Assembly: GCA_018818235.1 (NCBI GenBank)
Contig: JAHISE010000061.1
Coordinates: 1 to 14,973 of the forward strand
Reading direction: 5' to 3'
Length of the DNA: 14,973 nt
DNA from: Patescibacteria group bacterium
GTDB lineage: Bacteria; Patescibacteriota; Gracilibacteria; Peribacterales; Peribacteraceae
Shown here: positions 13,182-14,973 of the stretch, piece after piece
Numbering within the stretch: the first letter of the stretch is position 1
Layout: each line of letters starts with the position of its first letter
Position numbers and translations under genes: made by a program
The notes under the pieces: model-generated
Databases searched by the model: none
The model's input: the letters and a program-made list of their open reading frames with translations, nothing else
What the model was told of the DNA's origin: nothing

Positions 13182-13337
13182 ATGACAGCAGAATCACCAA
13201 GATCACCGGCAATGCAGGAGCTAATGGAAATTGATGTCGCATTAAATAACCAACATGGCCCATTGCCTGATATTGTTAAATGTGATTTTCATGATCGTAG
13301 AATTCAATTATTAAATACTGTAGGCCAATCTGATTAA
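13182..13337 (+). CDS. Small ORF, 51 aa, between L18 and S5
   Basis: An ATG-to-TAA frame encodes MTAESPRSPAMQELMEIDVA and 31 more residues (through LPDIVKCDFHDRRIQLLNTV). I do not recognise it. The peptide is slightly acidic, has one cysteine, and shows no membrane segment or zinc motif. It is not built from repeat DNA, although a family F repeat lies just upstream and a TTTCCAC tandem starts right after it. Its leader AACTCACAATTACT is G-free like those of the real ribosomal genes. L18 and S5 are usually adjacent, so a gene here is unusual. It is not L30: it lacks the L30 length and its GxGRP-type pattern, and it sits before S5 instead of after. Confidence 0.5.
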   Translation: MTAESPRSPAMQELMEIDVALNNQHGPLPDIVKCDFHDRRIQLLNTVGQSD

Positions 13338-13363
13338 CACTATTTTCCACTTTCCACTTTCCG
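13338..13363. repeat. TTTCCAC tandem, left arm flanking S5 (family G)
   Basis: CACTATTTTCCACTTTCCAC and following bases form short TTTCCAC tandem units ahead of S5. The degenerate inverse (GAAAGTGGATAGTG, AAAAGTGAAAAGTG) lies at 14034-14061, over the S5 stop codon. The two arms therefore enclose the S5 gene. Confidence 0.6.
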
Positions 13364-13380
13364 TTTTCCATTAACCATTT

Positions 13381-14055
13381 ATGCCCAAGACTTCCCGCCC
13401 CGACCGCAAGCGATCCGATCGCAGATCACGTGAACCAAAAGAGTTCGAAGAGACAACGTTGAGTGTTGATCGTGTTACGCGTGTTGTAAAAGGAGGACGC
13501 AGGCTCAGGTTTAGAGCGGTTGTTGTTATAGGGAATAAAAAAGGAAAAGTCGGATTGGGAACAGGCAAGGCATCCGAAGTTCAGTCAGCGGTGCAGAAGG
13601 CAGTTTCAGACGCGAAGAGGAATATGATCAGGATTCCCATTGTAAACGGAACAATCCCGCACGAGGTAGATCAGAAATTCAAAGCAGCCAGAATCCGCAT
13701 CTTGCCGGCACGTGAAGGCACGGGAGTAATTGCAGGAGGTGCACTCAGAGTTATTCTGGAACATGTGGGTGTACAGAATGTACTTTCCAAACAGTATGGG
13801 ACAAATAACAAGCTTGTAAATGCTCAGGCTACTATGAAGGCATTGCAGAGGCTAAGAGGAACACCTGTAGATCCGGTTGAGGAAGCTAAAGAGGAAAAAG
13901 AAACCAAGGCTAAGAAGATTGTAGATATGGACAAAGAGATGGCCGGAGCGGCACAGGATAGGGAGGCTTTGGAAGCGGAACAATTGGGGGTGATGGAAGT
14001 GAGCAAGGGGGATGTGGATAAGGAGGGGACTTTGAAAGTGGATAGTGAAAAGTGA
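13381..14055 (+). CDS. rpsE: Small subunit ribosomal protein S5 with charged tail
   Basis: S5 sits at the mRNA entry channel beside S4 and S3 and affects decoding accuracy. Of 224 residues, 1 to about 164 are the full core. It has the S5 N-domain FRAVVVIGNKKGKVGLGTGK (44-63), the loop PHEVDQKF (93-100), and the C-domain PAREGTGVIAGGALRVILEH (109-128). Residues 165-224 are an added K/E tail that turns mixed and ends TLKVDSEK. The last six codons and the stop lie in the right arm of the TTTCCAC repeat. It is the last ribosomal gene: L30, L15 and SecY, common next genes, are absent. No Shine-Dalgarno is present. Confidence 0.97.
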   Translation: MPKTSRPDRKRSDRRSREPKEFEETTLSVDRVTRVVKGGRRLRFRAVVVIGNKKGKVGLGTGKASEVQSAVQKAVSDAKRNMIRIPIVNGTIPHEVDQKFKAARIRILPAREGTGVIAGGALRVILEHVGVQNVLSKQYGTNNKLVNAQATMKALQRLRGTPVDPVEEAKEEKETKAKKIVDMDKEMAGAAQDREALEAEQLGVMEVSKGDVDKEGTLKVDSEK

Positions 14056-14061
14056 AAAGTG
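14034..14061. repeat. AAAGTG tandem, right arm over the S5 stop (family G)
   Basis: GAAAGTGGATAGTGAAAAGT and the following GAAAAGTG are the degenerate inverse of 13338-13363. The S5 stop at 14053-14055 is inside this arm, so the end of the S5 tail is repeat-encoded. Confidence 0.6.
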
Positions 14062-14075
14062 TTTGAACCGTGGAA

Positions 14076-14180
14076 TGTCTGAACCATGATTAAAAGGATT
14101 ATTTGATTACCTTGATTATGGTAATACTAGAATAATCATGTTAATCCTTTAATCAAGTGAATCAAGTGAAGGTTCAGACA
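14076..14180. repeat. Long nested inverted repeat between S5 and the PfpI-family gene (family H)
   Basis: The outermost arms TGTCTGAACC (14076-14085) and GGTTCAGACA (14171-14180) are perfect inverses. Next inward, GATTAAAAGGATTA (14088-14101) faces TTAATCCTTTAATC (14141-14154). In the centre ATTACC (14106-14111) pairs with GGTAAT (14120-14125). No T-run follows. It could end or weaken read-through from the ribosomal operon and stops four bases before the extended -10 of the next gene. Confidence 0.75.
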
Positions 14181-14183
14181 AAA

Positions 14184-14192
14184 TGCTATAAT
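14184..14192 (+). promoter_or_regulatory. Extended -10 promoter of the PfpI-family gene, leaderless
   Basis: TGCTATAAT is a perfect extended -10 (TGnTATAAT). Its last base is six bases before the A of the ATG at 14199 (CCCCCC between), so transcription starting seven bases downstream begins at the start codon itself. No good -35 is visible, as is usual for extended -10 promoters. Confidence 0.7.
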
Positions 14193-14198
14193 CCCCCC

Positions 14199-14708
14199 AT
14201 GAAAAAAGCCCTCCTAATCATCGCGCCGGAAAATTATCATGATGCAGAACTCAAAGGTACTCGTGATATGATTGTTGATGCAGGATTTGAAGTTGTGTTG
14301 GGAAGTTCACAAGTTGGAGAATGCAAAGGAAAATTAGGTGGATCAGAAGGTGCGCAGATTGCATTAAAAGATGTTAATGTTAACGATTATAATCGCATAG
14401 CTTTTATCGGAGGAGCAGGATCAAGGATTTATTTCGACAATCCGGATGCGTTAAGAATCGCACACGAAACAGTCAGATTAAATAAACCACTTGGAGCAAT
14501 TTGCATTGCACCGTTGATCCTTGCAAAAGCACGCGTACTTGAAGGAAGGAGGGCGACCGTATGGAACGGTGACAGTGAGCAGCAGGGGGAACTGGAAAAG
14601 TATGGTGCTGTGTATACCGGTGATGATGTAACGGTTGATGGAATGATTGTTACGGCAAATGGGCCGCCGGCGGCGGAGGAGTTCGGAAGGACGTTGGCGT
14701 CACTGTAG
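14199..14708 (+). CDS. DJ-1/PfpI family protein
   Basis: This is a member of the class I glutamine amidotransferase-like DJ-1/PfpI superfamily, which includes proteases, chaperones and deglycase-like stress proteins. The ATG at 14199 gives 169 residues starting MKKALLIIAPENYHDAELKG. E17 fits the conserved acidic residue. The nucleophile elbow is GAICIAPLILAKARVLEGRR (99-118) with C102. The residue after the cysteine is Ile, not His as in PfpI-type CHG, so peptidase activity is doubtful and the protein is closer to DJ-1-like members. TVWNGDSEQQGELEKYGAVY (120-139) and VTANGPPAAEEFG (151-163) also fit. An in-frame GTG at 14157 lies in the inverted repeat and is rejected. It has its own promoter and is not ribosomal. 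Exact substrate is unknown. Confidence 0.9.
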   Translation: MKKALLIIAPENYHDAELKGTRDMIVDAGFEVVLGSSQVGECKGKLGGSEGAQIALKDVNVNDYNRIAFIGGAGSRIYFDNPDALRIAHETVRLNKPLGAICIAPLILAKARVLEGRRATVWNGDSEQQGELEKYGAVYTGDDVTVDGMIVTANGPPAAEEFGRTLASL

Positions 14709-14782
14709 AGTTTTTTTATTTGAAATAGGTGTGTTTGGGGTCAAATGAATCTGGTGATTTCTTATGCTGTAGAAATATTGAG

Positions 14783-14840
14783 AGTCACTGGTCACTAGTC
14801 GCTGGTCTTTAGCATCTTGACTAATGACCAGTGACTAGTG
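14783..14840. repeat. CACTAGTC/GACCAG inverted repeat, family C copy 3
   Basis: CACTAGTCGCTGGTC (14793-14807) and GACCAGTGACTAGTG (14826-14840) match inverted at 14 of 15 positions, with an 18-base loop. Family C therefore also occurs outside the ribosomal operon, after the PfpI-family gene. Confidence 0.8.
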
Positions 14841-14845
14841 GTTGG

Positions 14846-14916
14846 GGGGCAAATAAACGTTACCAGTTTAGAGGGCACTAATATACTCCAAAGGTAGGGG
14901 CAAATGAATGTTACCA
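14846..14916. repeat. Direct repeats GGGGCAAATRAAYGTTACCA
   Basis: Two 20-base direct copies at 14846-14865 and 14897-14916 match at 18 of 20 positions, 51 bases apart. A weaker third copy (GGGGTCAAATGAATCTGGT) starts near 14737. Such multiple 20-base terminal copies occur at IS21-family ends, so an insertion sequence may begin here, but no transposase is in the window. From 14917 to the end I see no supported gene. Confidence 0.6.
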
Positions 14917-14973
14917 CCCCTCATCTGCTGATTTGAAATGGATTCTTCTCACGTATGATATGAAGATTTTCAT

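Noticed and set aside
2943..14055. UGA recoded as glycine, as in Gracilibacteria
   Set aside because: UGA ends L3, L23, S3, L29, S17, L14, L24, L5, L18 and S5 at the expected lengths or just past the tails; no in-frame UGA is needed inside any core.
14690..14720. Intrinsic terminator after the PfpI-family gene
   Set aside because: There is a T-run after the stop, but only a four-pair stem (GACG-TTGG-CGTC) set nine bases away; too weak to call.

Overview
This window carries a bacterial S10/spc-type ribosomal protein locus, read entirely on the + strand, from L3 (2943) to S5 (14055). On its left are a class I lysyl-tRNA synthetase on the - strand, cut by the window edge, and one orphan gene. 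On its right is a DJ-1/PfpI-family gene. The likely source is a Candidate Phyla Radiation (Patescibacteria) bacterium. The reasons are the absence of L30 and L15 after S5, the absence of S10 before L3, the class I LysRS, low-complexity C-terminal tails on many ribosomal proteins, and the lack of Shine-Dalgarno sequences. UGA is used as an ordinary stop, which argues against the Gracilibacteria/Absconditabacteria code. The exact phylum is inference.

Layout: 1-1506 (-) LysRS; 1551-1716 G/A-rich repeat block; 1728-1755 promoter, 1896-2438 unknown 180-aa protein, 2461-2495 intrinsic terminator; 2541-2912 three repeat blocks; then L3, L4-L23, L2, S19, L22-S3, L16, the overlapping block L29-S17-L14-L24-L5, an 81-aa doubtful ORF, S14, S8, L6, L18, a 51-aa small ORF, S5, a long dyad, and a PfpI-family gene with its own extended -10 promoter and no leader. 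The last 265 bases hold repeats only.

The 18 ribosomal proteins have good cores and belong to one growth-linked expression unit. What is unusual is the spacing and the tails. Nearly every gene junction that is not a direct overlap holds 100-285 bases of inverted-repeat sequence, built from short degenerate tandem units on both arms. Several families recur (AATATTCC, CACTAGTC/GACCAG, CGGAATCC, GACAATCGACC, GGGAAGGT). The same CGGAATCC family is translated inside the C-terminal tails of L29 and S17. Seven ribosomal proteins (L4, L22, L29, S17, L24, L5, S5) carry 40-90 residue tails. The strongest lead is this combination of modular palindromic spacers and ribosomal protein tails derived from the same repeats.
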